Shown one piece after another: positions 1-11,231 of a stretch of DNA of 64,000 nucleotides (positions are counted from its first letter, which is position 1; each line of letters starts with the position of its first letter). The notes under the pieces are model-generated. The model made no database searches. It saw only the letters and a program-made list of their open reading frames with translations, and was not told the origin of the DNA. A program made the position numbers and the translations under genes. This DNA comes from Chelonoidis abingdonii (taxonomy: Eukaryota > Chordata > Testudines > Testudinidae), in contig NC_133774.1 in assembly GCF_003597395.2 (NCBI RefSeq), positions 36,767,855 to 36,831,854 on the forward strand, read 5' to 3'.

Positions 1-780
1 CATGGAAGCGGGTCTCTGGCAGGAACACCCTTGCCTGTACTGAGCCCAGTACCGCCCAGATGAATTCCATTCTTTGAGTCAGTGATAAGGTCGACTTGTT
101 CATGTTGAGGAGGAGTCCCAGTCTCTCAAAAGTGAATCAGACTAATCAGACTTGAGACTCTATCTGTTCCCTGGAGTACCCCTTTATTAACCAATCATCA
201 AGGAAGGGATATTCCTGCACCTGCCTCCTGCGGAGGAAGGCTGCTACAACTGACATACACTTGGTGAACACTTGTGGAGCTGTTGATAGACCAAATGGGA
301 GGACTGTGAACTGACATTGTTTCTGGTTGACCACAAACCATAGGAACCATCTGTACACAGGCTGAATGACTATGTGGAAGTATGCATCTTTCATGTCAAG
401 GGTTGCCTACCAGTCACCTGGATCCAGGGAAGGGAGACCCAGCGGAACTTAAACTTCACCATGGACTGGCTGAGTCCTTGTATGTCTAAAATAGGTCTGA
501 GACACCACTTTGCCTTGGGGATTAGGAAATAATGGGGAGTAGAATCCCCTGCCCCATAGCTTCCGAAGAACCTCCTCCACTGCCCCTGTGGTGAGGAGTG
601 ATTGCACCTCCTGGATAAGGAGTTGTTTGTCAGATAGGTCCTTGAAGAGGAGGGGGGTGGGAGGGAGGAGAGGAGCAGAATTGGAGAGAATATTCCATTT
701 CTACCATGTGAAGGACCCAGGAGTCCGATGTTATTTGGGACTACGCATGGCAGAAGTGGGATAGACGATTCATAAAACAA
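1..780 (-). pseudogene. DIRS reverse transcriptase relic, frameshifted
   Basis: In the upstream frame (780-391) RPILDIQGLSQ and VKFKFRWVSLPW correspond to the RT fingers. The frame then shifts and continues at 394-146 with MKDAYFHIVIQP, QFTVLPFGLSTAPQVFTK and FLDDWLIKG. DAYFHI holds the first catalytic Asp of RT motif A, and FLDDW is the motif C box with both catalytic Asp residues kept. After a stop, the thumb-like segment continues towards base 1 (RMEFIWAVLGSVQARVFLPE). The protein is cut by the window edge and not translatable as one frame. Confidence 0.8.
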
Positions 781-1077
781 GGGGAAGGATCCAGTGCTGT
801 GGCAGGTGCACAGTCCTAGGGAGTCCCTTCAAAAGGCCTGCTTAGAGTCCAAGGAAGGTTTGGTCAGGCCCTGGTCCTCACCTGACTAGGGGTGCGATGA
901 TCCGCACCAGCCATTCCTACCCTTCCTTCTATAGAAGTCCCATCCGTGTCGAGGACGGTAGGAATGCTGCTGTTGAGGCTGCAGTTTGAAGTGTTTATGC
1001 TGGGTTGCAGGGGTGTGTATATGTAGCAACTTCATGGTCACCTGGGAGTCCATCAGGCTGTGCAGCTTGGAGTCTGT

Positions 1078-2145
1078 CTACTCCAAAAATAATCCTGTGC
1101 TCTCAAACAGCAGGTTCTGAAGGGTTTGCTGCACTTCGGGTGGTAGCCCAGATGCCTGCAGCCATGAACCCCTTCTCATGGCTAACCCCGATGACAGGGT
1201 GTGGGTAGCAGAGTCCGCTGCATCAAGGAAGGCTTGAAGAGAGGTTCGTGCCACCGTCTTCCCTTCGTCAACAATGCAGTCTGATGGAATTAGCTCCTTG
1301 AACTTCAACATGGAGGCCCACGAGTTGAAGTTGTATCTGCTGACGGCAGCTGGTTGGTTAGCTAAACTCAGTTGGAGGCCCCCTGTTGAGTAGACCTTTC
1401 TACCAAAAAGATCTCAACTTTTAGACTCGTTGGATTTCGGAGTCAGTCCTTGCTGGCCCTGCCTCTGGCTGGCTGTTGGGGCTGTAGTTGTGGTTGTGTT
1501 GACGGTGTCCTGGACAGGCTTTGGGCCCTGTGCTGGCATTGATTCTGATCCCCAAGGCGCCAGGCAATCTTTATGTGGCCGGGGTGCTTGGGTCTGAGAG
1601 GCTACTGATTGGGTGCTCCTGGAGAACGAGCCCTGGACCTGGTGATAAACCCAGGGAGTCCAAGAGGGCCATTGAGGTTGTGACTGACAATGTGGAGGCC
1701 ATGCTGCCGGGGCCTCAACTTTGCACCGATGCAACCCGCGCCTGCTGTGGTGTGACTAAAATGAGTCTGCATCTCAGTCAGACGACACTGATCTAGATCG
1801 TGATGACCAAGGTGGAGCCAAGTGATATTGAGCTGGGGACTGGTGCTGATGCTCCTGCGCCGGGGATCGGTGCCAAAAGGCCGATGACAGGGACCAGTGC
1901 CACTCTGCTGGTGCCGGAGACCGGTGCTGCTCCACTGGTGCTGGAGACTGAGCCAGGAAACCATGCACTGGGTCCCGAGCTGGGGAACAGTGTCTCGGGA
2001 ATGGTGAACCTGAGTGGTGCTGAGGTGAACGGTGTTGTGCCGAGGAAGGTGATCGCCGCATCATGGCTGACTTGCCCCTAGATGGCCCTGAGCGTGGTGG
2101 TACTGGGAGCTTGTCCCTGATAGCCAGAGGCTGAGGGGCTGCCAT
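1078..2145 (-). pseudogene. DIRS gag-like region relic
   Basis: Two blocks are visible. At 2145-1774 a Ser/Pro/His-rich stretch contains several copies of an HRSPAP-like unit about 8-10 residues apart. At 1311-1078 a conserved block contains FLDAADSATHTLSSGLAMRR and SWLQASGLPPEVQQTLQNL, typical of the structural protein of turtle DIRS copies. Between them the frame is broken. The role (nucleocapsid-like) is inferred from position upstream of RT. Neighbouring plus-strand open frames are antisense shadows. Confidence 0.65.
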
Positions 2146-2712
2146 TGCTATCAGGTCTCTGGCAGCTTTGAATGTGTCTGAGCAGGATGTGGACGGAGAG
2201 CGGACGCCATCAGAAGTTGTTTCAGACAGAAATCCATCTCTTTCTTTGGAAAGACCTGCAGATTTTGCACCTGTCTGTTTGGTGCTCTTCCCCTAGACAC
2301 TTCAGGTCCCACAAGATTTAAACCCTTGGCCCCGAGGCATGCCCCAGAGCCGAGAGGAGGTAAGGGATATGGGATGACCCTGCACCCTAACCCAAAAGAC
2401 TATATACACTAAACTAAACTAACTACTAACTGAAATCTAGCTTGGAAAAGTACAGGCTGAAGAAGAAAACTAAAGGAAGCAAGGCAAGCGAATGCAGTTC
2501 CAATGTCTGTCATGGACGGTAAGAAGGAACTGAAGGGGGGGTTGGGTCATCAGAGTTATATATTGAGCACCATGAAAGCGCCACTCCAGGGGGTTCCACA
2601 GCTGACCTCATGGGAGCTACTAAGGGAAAACTTTCCTACAACTGCACGTGGCTTATGCACACCTGATTGGAATCAACATGAACAATCACTCGAAGAAGAA
2701 CTCTTGTTATAA

Positions 2713-3321
2713 AAACAAACACACTTTTTACCAAATAGTGCATTGATATAGCTTTTTTTCCCTCTTTCAAATTTTTTTCTGTATCAATTTTTGGCATCCT
2801 CCTCTCCAGTTATAACACATCCAGAAATCACTAGGAACGTCACCATGCTATCCAATGTTTTTAGTCCTAGCCCGCTGAGACACTGGTCTGCAATCATCAC
2901 TGCAGCTGATCACACTGCAGGTAGGATAATCATGAAGAAGTGCTAACAAAGATATTAAGTGGAACGTACCAATATGACCACTGGCAAGAGGGGAGAATGA
3001 CACTAGTGCAAATTACATTAAAAGGGAAAAATGACAAATCCTTCCCAGTGTAGGATGTTACCTGGCAATTTACTATTTGTGTTAGGAGGTAAAAGGCCAA
3101 ATAAGCCACTTCACAGATATAATAAAGAAATGTAATGGCAATAAGCGGAACAGGTATTTCAGTGTGGGAAGAGCTAACTTCCTGATGAGCTATTTCAATA
3201 ACCACACAATATGACCAGCATTAAAGGATTACCACAAAGGAACACCACTGTTTTCAGTCCAAGTTACAAGCAGGCAATATATTTTTAATTATATAAGGCT
3301 AATCAGTAATGTAGACTACAG
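2713..3321. other. Unclassified intergenic DNA
   Basis: AT-rich sequence with no recognisable repeat and no convincing coding frame on either strand. Confidence 0.5.
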
Positions 3322-3545
3322 AACTGGGAGTCACATCTAGTCCTGGCTCTGCCACTGATCTGCTGTGTGACTTTGAACAAGGCACATCACCTTGGTTTCT
3401 CTTCTCACCCCTTATCTGTCTTGTCTATTGATAGTCAGACTTTTGGAACAGGGAGTGTCTTTTATTATATACTTATACAGAGCCTGCCTCAACGATGTCT
3501 TGATCTCAATTGGGTTTCCAGGTGCTACTGTAATATAAATAGATA
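3322..3545 (+). mobile_element. MIR-like SINE relic
   Basis: Contains the MIR core-like string GGCTCTGCCACTGATCTGCT followed by GTGTGACTTTGAACAAGGCA, then a tail resembling the amniote form with TTGGAACAGGGAGTGTCTT and GTGCTACTGTAATA. The match is by recall of the MIR/CORE-SINE consensus and is diverged. Confidence 0.6.
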
Positions 3546-3555
3546 ATTTTGTATC

Positions 3556-3590
3556 ATACACACACATTATATATATATACACACATATAT
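3556..3590. repeat. CA/TA microsatellite
   Basis: Short alternating run of CA, TA and CA dinucleotides right after the MIR-like relic. Confidence 0.8.
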
Positions 3591-3637
3591 GGCCAGTAGT
3601 GAAATCAGCATCTAATTGAACAAGCACTAATATGTTA

Positions 3638-3905
3638 TGGGTATATCTACATTACAGCTGCTATGGTGCTGCAGCTGTAGCCCCATAGCACAGAGGCTTC
3701 CTACGTTGATGGAAGGAGATTTTACAGCCACATAGTTAATCCATCTCTTTGAAAGGCGATAGCTAGGTCAATGGAATAATCCTTCCGTCAACCTGGCCAC
3801 ATCATCACCAGTGGTTAGGCTGACCTAACTACAGTGCTTGGCACAAAATTTTTCACAAGCCCAAGTGCCATAGCTAGGGTGATCTAATTTTTAAGTGTAT
3901 ATTAG
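3638..3905. mobile_element. MITE-like relic
   Basis: Opens with GGGTATATCTACATTACAGC, a diverged form of the GGGTATGTCTACACT terminus of turtle DNA-transposon MITEs, and closes with a weak inverse near TAAGTGTATATTAG. The interior repeats GCTGTAG/CTATGG and GACCTAACT-type words found in related copies at 46.3 and 54.6 kb. Confidence 0.45.
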
Positions 3906-4639
3906 TCTGCAGCATGGGAAGACATGTGTATAGTTTGGTGTAATGCCAACTCTTGCCACAAGCTGTACTTCTGGAAACAGTGACTAATATGCAGCATATT
4001 TCTTTTTATTGTGTAAACCAGTCACATGAGCTGCTCCCTAAATGGTTTATCTTCTGTAAACTCAAGTGCAACTTACTACTATGTGTTCTGTTGCTCTTGT
4101 ACATTCCACAGCCTTATAAGCATAAATATTGGTTACCCTTGCTACACACAGGCAAGAGCTCCTGCCAATAAGAATTGTGGTGTCATTTTGATGGAGTAAG
4201 TGGGCCCACAGAGTCAAAGAGGTTATCACGACCTTGTCATTGTGCAACATTACACAGTTCAACTTGATTCAGACTTTTAAATATAGAGACCTTGGCCTGC
4301 TTAGTCCCATAGCAAATGCACTAGAAAATTCATGCCAAAGTTTGAAAATTTGTTGATTAAGATACACAAGGATAAAAGAATAAAAAAACAAAAATTCAAT
4401 GCTTTTGAATGGTTATGCAAAGCCATCAAAACTTATCAAAATCCCGTTTTGATATCAGTTAGAGTCTCTTATCCTGTCAAACAGTCCTTCTTAGTGGGGA
4501 AGAAAGGGTTAGTTCTGTTGAATTTTGAGTTGACCATTGTGAACGGTCATTACTTTTCCTGCTTTTGACCCTCGCTTGACTCACAGCAGAACATTCCAGA
4601 ATACCATTCCAACACTTTTTTTGTTTTTTGGCACTTGAA
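3906..4639. other. Unclassified intergenic DNA
   Basis: No repeat or gene recognised; a few short open frames have no familiar protein content. Confidence 0.45.
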
Positions 4640-5500
4640 TGGCTTTTTGGTACTTCTGCTTGTCCCAGGCAAGGCAGCTCCTTTCCCCTCCCTGGCTGCA
4701 GAGCATTCCCTGAACTAGGGGTGCTCAGTGGTGGGTCAGTGTGGAAGGAGCTGAGGATGTTGCAGCTAGGACTGAGCAGAGGGATGTGAGGGCTGGAGCT
4801 GCTGGGAGTCTAGGGCAGATCTGGGCAATGTCAGGACCTCGGGAGTGAGGCCACCTGAACAGTGGAACCGCCCCTTGGGGAGCAGAAGCCAGGCACAGAT
4901 AGGGAGGCAGGGATGGGATGGGCTTTCTGTCAGACTGGGTTGTAGGTGGCCAGCCTAGTGGCTGGAACCAGATGTCAGGAACTGGAATCGAGGGTCAGTC
5001 CATTCAGGAACCAAGGACCAGAGTCAGAAGCCAGAAATTAGAAGCGGGGCACAAAGCCAAGTAAGAAACCAGCCTTTGGAGCCAAGAGATAAAGCCAAGG
5101 TCAGGAACCAACGATCAGAAGCAGAAGACAAGCTGCATCAGAAACTAGGTATTGGAGCCAGGAAGTGGAGCCAAGGTCAGGAACTAGGTATCAGAAGCAA
5201 TGCAAGTAAGCAGGATCTGTAGCAGCAGCTAGCTGAGGTTCCACCTAGGTGCACAGACAAGCTTCCTGTAGCCTCCCTGGGCTTAAATAGCGTCTGGGCC
5301 AATCAGGAATGGCCTATCATTTGGGCCATCTGGGTGGTGGCACATCCTGCAATGTGTGGGGTCCTTAAGGCTCATGGCCTACCAAGTGTTTCTGCTACCA
5401 GGCCTTGTTAGATGGCAGTGTGGCAGTAGCTGCTGCCTAGGGAAGCTGCAGGCCTAGATTCTAGATTTGCTGCTCCTTGTCCTTTGCTGAGCCTCTTACT
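4640..5500. repeat. Probable LTR fragment with degenerate tandem units
   Basis: From about 4971 to 5210 a purine-rich motif (variants of AGGTCAGGAACCA, GTCAGAAGCCA, TTGGAGCCA) recurs irregularly. It is followed by CTTAAATAG (TATA-like) and GGCCAATCAGG at 5282-5310. This layout is like turtle retrovirus-like or Gypsy LTRs, but no clean ends were found. Confidence 0.4.
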
Positions 5501-8301
5501 ACCCTGCATTCTAATACTTTTTTCCTTTAAGACCCCAGCACAGCTTTTGACAAACCAGAGAGGCAAAAAGGGAGAAGAGATAGGATAGTAAAGGTGGTGA
5601 AGATATGGATTTTGCCATTGCTCTCGGGCACCTGGTCAGTCATGGATGGTTGGTCTGGGCTGGCAGATTGGCCATGACAGCTGCTGTTCTGGACCCTGGC
5701 TCACTTCCTAGGCTGGGACACTATCAGGCTGGTCAGGTTAGGTCTCTCTCCTTCACTGGCCATTCTCAGTCTGAGCTGAGATGGATGGCCATTTTATCCC
5801 ACTACATTGGAGACCTGTTGTGCAGTTGGTCTCAGGATCAGGAAACGACAAGAAAGAGATAGACAGAAGGAAAACAGTGGGTAATGGAAAGGAACACATG
5901 AGGGAAGGGAAAACAGAGAAACCGCTCACGTATATTGGACTAGGGTCCTTGCTGGTCTAACAGCGATGAACAGGCATCCTCATAAGTGTGCTGGTCTAGA
6001 CAGCCCACTGACCAAGGCTCAACAATATAAGACAAAGTCTTTGGGACAAAGCAGAGGCCTATTGCTCTTTTTCCAGGGAATCCTCCAGGAGTTCAGTCCC
6101 TATCCCAGAGGCTCTCTAAGTATCCCAAAAGGTTGTTGTTGCTATTCTACCCACTATTATTTTGTCCACCAGTTAGGCCTAATTTTTGACAGATCAATTT
6201 TGGTCCATTAATTCCTGATCAATTCTTTTCTTGTTTGCTAATCATGATCTCAAAACAGTCCTTGGCTTCTATCATCAGATTTTTTTGTTCAGACTATTCC
6301 AGTTTCCCTTTCTCCCTTTTAAATACCTTTTTCTATCATAATCTGGAGCATCAGAGCACAGTGAGATTGTAACATTTTATGAATTTCCGCTCACTCTCCA
6401 ACGGTTGAAATAGGCACAAATCCTCCTGTGATGCATGAGAGACATTCCTCCTCACCTCTCCCGGTTAGCTGTGTTGTGCTGGACAGTGTTTGTGCCTACT
6501 AAAAAGTGAGTCTATGATCTATGGGCAATCATAGACTTCACTCGGTGTGCCTACCACTTTTCATTCAGGTTAAATGGAAGAAGCAATTAAGTTCCTTTAT
6601 GGACTAAGATAGCTGAAACAACAGAAACCATCGCCAAAGGCATTGGACTACATGGGAAAGCCTGAGCAAGAATTAACTCAAAGAATAAGAAAGGTTTCCC
6701 TGGGGACTGATCGTAAATGCAGGGTACTAATTGGTTGCTGTGTGGGTGGGTGTGTGCCGGAAGCAGCAAGCAAGCAGAAAGTGACCAGAAAGCTAGGAAA
6801 AGGCCCAAGAAGCACTGGTATTATGACCATGAGAGGGAGCAGAGACAACTCCTCAGTGCACAGGACTGGGTGGAAAACAAGGTTTGGATTTCTGAATGAG
6901 GAACTTACCTCTTGTTTCTTTCTGTGTTCAGGGAAACAGGACTTTGTGACCATTCTTTGTAAATATAGGGTTGCACCAAAGAAAAACCTAACTCCTTTCA
7001 TCAGTTTCTCACCTTAATGGAAACAAGCTGGCAACCACTTAGGTCAAATTGTATAATCAGTTCTACTATTCTGGGAACATGCTAATACAGCAATTATTCT
7101 GACTCATTCCTTTATACCTGACCACACTCCCTCTTGACCATATTCAGCAGAGTGCCTCTATAGGAGCTGAGAAGGGAAAGAGATGGTTATATGGTGGAGA
7201 AGAATTTAACACACAGCCATCTTCCCCTCCACCACATACCCACAATCTCCCTTTATGGAGTTAGGGACCTTCTGTTTCCCCTCTACTGGCTGTACATCGA
7301 GAATGACATATGCCTTCGGTGAACAAGTTCCATTAAAGAAAAAAAGCTTACTAGCTCACTGGGAACTTAATCCAAATAAATAAAAATAAAATGAAAGAGC
7401 TTATAGAGAAAGGAATATTTCAGATTTCTGAAGCTGGACTGAGTTGACATATATGCAATAGTTGGCTTTGTTTTCTGAGCATTTTGACACTCACCTAGTG
7501 TTCTTTTCCCAATAATAATAATTAAAAAAAAAAAAAGTACCAAGTGCTCTTGTTCAATGGTTTCTTACTAACCACACAAGTAAGTTTAGATACCCTTGGA
7601 AATTTGCCAGTGAAGATTGGGAAACTTGCACAAAAGATACAAAGAAAACAAACAAATGGAGACTAACAGTTTTAATTTGTAAAAACACAATCTGAACAAA
7701 TAGATGTGATTGGCTGCAGGTGGTATTCCAAACCCTGATGAGTGCTAAATTATTACAACTATTTGATGCTGCAATTTGGTTGATTGAGAGTTCTCACAAT
7801 ATATTCAATTAACACATCTGATTAGTTATTCCTGGTTCTTAGTACCAAAGAATTACCACCACCCTTCTCACTAAGTACACAAATTCAATCAGCTGGATGA
7901 TCAATGCTGACTGCTTCCAAGTTTCTCAAGCATAAAAAAATTGAACTCTAATTTTTCCTGAGAAGTACATAAGACTAATTATGTATTCTCCTAAAGATAT
8001 CACTATAATGTTTTTCCTAAGATGACTTCTTGGGCCCATTTCAAGGCCTGATTTCTGCTGTGCAGAAGACATTTTAAAAAAAGTTTTCAGTGTAAATTGC
8101 TCATCTTGAATCTAGCATTGACTTTGTGTAAGGCTCTTAACTGAACAGAGATCTGATATGTTTAAGCTACAGAGTGACCTTTTTTAAAAAAGAAAGAAAA
8201 GGAAAAATAATGTGAAATACAAATTGATTTGAGAGACTGTAAATGTAACATGTCTTGCATACACATAGGCTATACCAGAAAACACCACACGGAATTGAGA
8301 A
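5501..8301. other. Unclassified intergenic DNA
   Basis: No gene seen. The longest frame, 124 codons at 6643-7017, overlaps an equally long antisense frame and has no recognisable content. An A-run with AAT units lies at about 7512-7537. Confidence 0.45.
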
Positions 8302-8335
8302 TCTCTCTCTCTCTCTCTCTCACACAGACACACAG
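8302..8335. repeat. CT/CA microsatellite
   Basis: A pure (CT) run of about ten units passing into CACACAGACACACAG. Confidence 0.85.
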
Positions 8336-9470
8336 TACAAGTTAGAGCAAATTCTTCTGACAGAGAAGCCACTGATGAACTACAGAGACTTGAGAAGCAG
8401 GGCATAGATGATTAATTAAATTAAGATTATATTAATCTAATTGGAAATTCAAAAAAAGACTTGAACTGCATATTAACACAGAGGTTAGCACTATAAGGAC
8501 TTTCTCCAGTACTTTATGAAAATACATCTATTAAAGGCAGTTTGATTTATAGAGGGAAACAACCCCTACTTGTGCATCTCAAACTGAAACTGATGTTTTA
8601 AGATTCTGGTTTATACACAATAACATTACAGAAATATTAGGTGCTTTAGTTGAGGTCTGGATGGCTATGAGTATTGGTAATGGGATAACAAGCTTTTAAG
8701 TTAAGGTCACTTATTGAAATCTAACGGGGCCACTAGTCACTAACAGTAGTCATCATCTGATGACTATTTGGTGACCTCTATGAACCAGGTTGATGATTTC
8801 AATTCAATTCTCAGAGGACAGTTGTATGCATAATTAGGGTTGGCACCCTCATTGCTGGCAGTGTCAGAAGAGCAGAACATGGAAACTGAACTAAGATGTT
8901 ACCCCAGAGATGGTCCATCCAATAAATCAGGGGTGAGACATTGCTGGGAAATTTGCTATACTGTTGCCTGCGCTGTAGATAAAAGATCTCATTGTCCATT
9001 GCTGTTCATTTGGCACCTTGTATGAATGAAAATGATATGCCTATGTCCTTAAGAAGAGAGTGTGTTGGAGATGGCAAATATGCAATACAGTGATGAGCTG
9101 TGTCAGATTTGGTGTCTCCAGGATGGCAATGTGAAAAGACAGAGTTATAGTTTGGAATTAGATTTTGGTTTGGAGAATGGAAGACTGGCTGTGAAGATGG
9201 TATAAGAACTGGGAAAGAAAACTGTTTGCTGGGTGAATGGCTGTTGCATCTCCTGACTGTGTGTCTTCACCTTGTGGCAAACAGCCACTGCATATTGATT
9301 TTATCCTTTGTTCATTTTCTTCATAAGCTATTGTAATTGCTATATGATAGGTTCAGGTGATACCCTCTTTGCACAGTTCCTCAGCGTGTCATTTTCTCCA
9401 TAAAAATCTTCAAGTGCATTCAACCTGCATGTGCTTCGTACACAAATATTGTATCTAGTAACAGAGGTGC
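8336..9470. other. Unclassified intergenic DNA
   Basis: Nothing recognised on either strand. Confidence 0.45.
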
Positions 9471-10090
9471 CAGCTTTCTAATTTCGCTGGGGGTGCTCAA
9501 CTCCCGCTTTGCCCCAGGCCCTGCTCCCACTTCACCCCTGCCCCAAGGCCCCACCCCACCCCTTCCCATCCTGTTCTGCCTCCACAGTGCATGCTGCCCT
9601 TTCTGCGCCTCTTCCTGACTACTCCTCTCCCTACCACCTCCTGCATGCCACTGAGCAGCTGATCACAGCAGGCAGGAGGTGCTGGGGGAGATGGGAAGGA
9701 GCTGATTAGCAGGGCTGCTGGTGGGTGCTGAGGTGGGTGCTCTAGCCCCAGAGCACCCATGGAGTCAGTGCCTTTGTGGCAGGGAGGTGGTAGGGGAACC
9801 CAGGCCTGCCCACTCCACTGGATTCCAGCTCTGGGCCCTCTAGCTAGACAAGAAGGACCAGGTTTTGCCAACTCTGACAGTGACTTCTTTCCCCCGGGCC
9901 TCTGCAGCTCTCCAGCTTGCTGGTCTTTTTCTGGGGTGTTGTCCTTGCACGGCTCCCTAGCAGTCTGCCAACAGGAGTTCCTTCCTCAAGCATGCTCACG
10001 CCTCTAGTCGCCACCTCACCCTTCTGCTTCCAAGCCCTTTTATCCTCCTGCTGTGAGGCTGCGAATCAGCAGTGCCTGTATTAACCCTTT
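9471..10090. mobile_element. GC-rich repeat followed by Gypsy-like LTR fragment
   Basis: 9471-9755 begins GAGGTGCCAGCTTTCTAATT and becomes C-rich, like a turtle DNA-transposon interior. 9756-10090 contains GAGGTGGTAGGGGAACCCAG and CCACTCCACTGGATTCCAGC, which parallel GGTGGTTGGTAGGGGAACAT and CTCCAACTCCACTGGGCTCT at 21240-21290, so the two stretches are related LTR pieces. Boundaries are approximate. Confidence 0.5.
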
Positions 10091-10928
10091 GATTGCTTGG
10101 CCACTCCATGACAGGCATTTTTTGCCAAAAAGGTTTTGTCCAAAAAATCCTGACCAGCTTTAGTTTTTGTCTGTCAGTCAGAGGCAATGAGCCTGAAGAA
10201 CTTGGAATTATCCCGAGGATAAGGGAGGAGGTGGTGCTGGAATTCTCCATGGTTGTTTCTTCCAAAAGGTTCAGAGAAGATGCAGCTGCAAGCCTTGACT
10301 CACTAGTTCTTTCACATTCGTTCTTTGACACTGATTATTACAAACCATGCATCAGGAATAGTATGGGGAAAGGCCTCAGTTATGCTTTAAAATAGTTGTA
10401 GTAGAACAGCAGCATGTGAGATAGAATTGCACAATAACCACAACCTGGGTGTAAGAGCTGATCCTGCAACAAGCTCAAGTTTGGAAAAAAGGAACTAAAA
10501 GCAGATGTTACTTAGTAGTAACAAATCTGATCATATACTAGAGGGAAGCTGAGCTGTGGAACAAGTTCTTCCACATATTATGTTTTTGTAAGGAGCCAGC
10601 AAAATTTCTGAGTAGAAATTTTGCATGCAGATATCCAGCATTAAAGTAGGGCATAGACATGTGTCTTGCGAGAGAGTTGCACAATAGAACCAGTTCTCTT
10701 AATGGATGTCCTGCAAGGTTTAAAGCCATAACTCCTTCTCAGCCCTGCAAGACTTCAGGGAGAATTTCTTGGAAACTGGCAGTTCAGTTGTGGTTTTTGA
10801 GAAATTTCTCCCATGTTGGTTGTTTTATGGAAGGGAAGCATTTTATCTTCTTCACATGGTGGTTAGCAATAAAGAGAATAACCAAGGGCGGAATGGAACT
10901 GGCTGTTACAATGATCTTATGGTCTAGG
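10091..10928. other. Unclassified intergenic DNA
   Basis: No repeat or gene recognised. Short frames on both strands overlap one another and look random. Confidence 0.45.
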
Positions 10929-11231
10929 ACAATGCCTGTCAACTGCTTACTGGTGACCCCTTATTTGAAGTAAAAAATGTTCACGATCCTCTTACATTTA
11001 CTATAAAAGTAGAAGTCAAGAATACAGCAATGATAACAATAAGCCTATATATGAGTGTTTCAAGTGGTTGACAGAGAATACTTGGCCTTTAAGAATAAAG
11101 GTGTGTGGGCAGTGGAGAAGCGAGATTTTCTTTGCTTTAGATTGTATTAAAATGTTCAATACCTTGTGACCTCTCTGATCAACTTATGAGACCCCCTCTA
11201 GGAGGTCTCGACCCACTGGTTGAGAAACACA
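10929..11231. mobile_element. hAT-like nonautonomous element relic
   Basis: The left end TGCCTGTCAACTGCTTACTG…GTGACCCC and the right end CGACCCACTGGTTGAGAAAC are diverged inverted versions of the CAGTGTTTCTCAACC…GACCC terminus common in amniote hAT-type MITEs. The interior is AT-rich and non-coding. Confidence 0.6.

Larger units (their letters stand above)
1..2712 (-). mobile_element. DIRS-type retrotransposon, 5' half (runs off left edge)
   Basis: On the minus strand the element begins near 2712 with the AC-TCGAAGAAGAACTC-type end seen in turtle DIRS copies, followed by a non-coding leader, a Ser/Pro-rich gag-like region and reverse transcriptase. The tyrosine recombinase expected of DIRS elements (established knowledge) would lie beyond the left edge. 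The reading frames are broken by stops and shifts, so this is an old inactive copy. Classification rests on recognition of the RT and of the conserved gag block; a Gypsy RT would not share these. Confidence 0.78.

Noticed and set aside
6643..7017. 124-codon plus-strand frame with a 107-codon antisense partner
   Set aside because: No recognisable domain, no splice or promoter context, and two long antisense frames cannot both be genes; likely chance.
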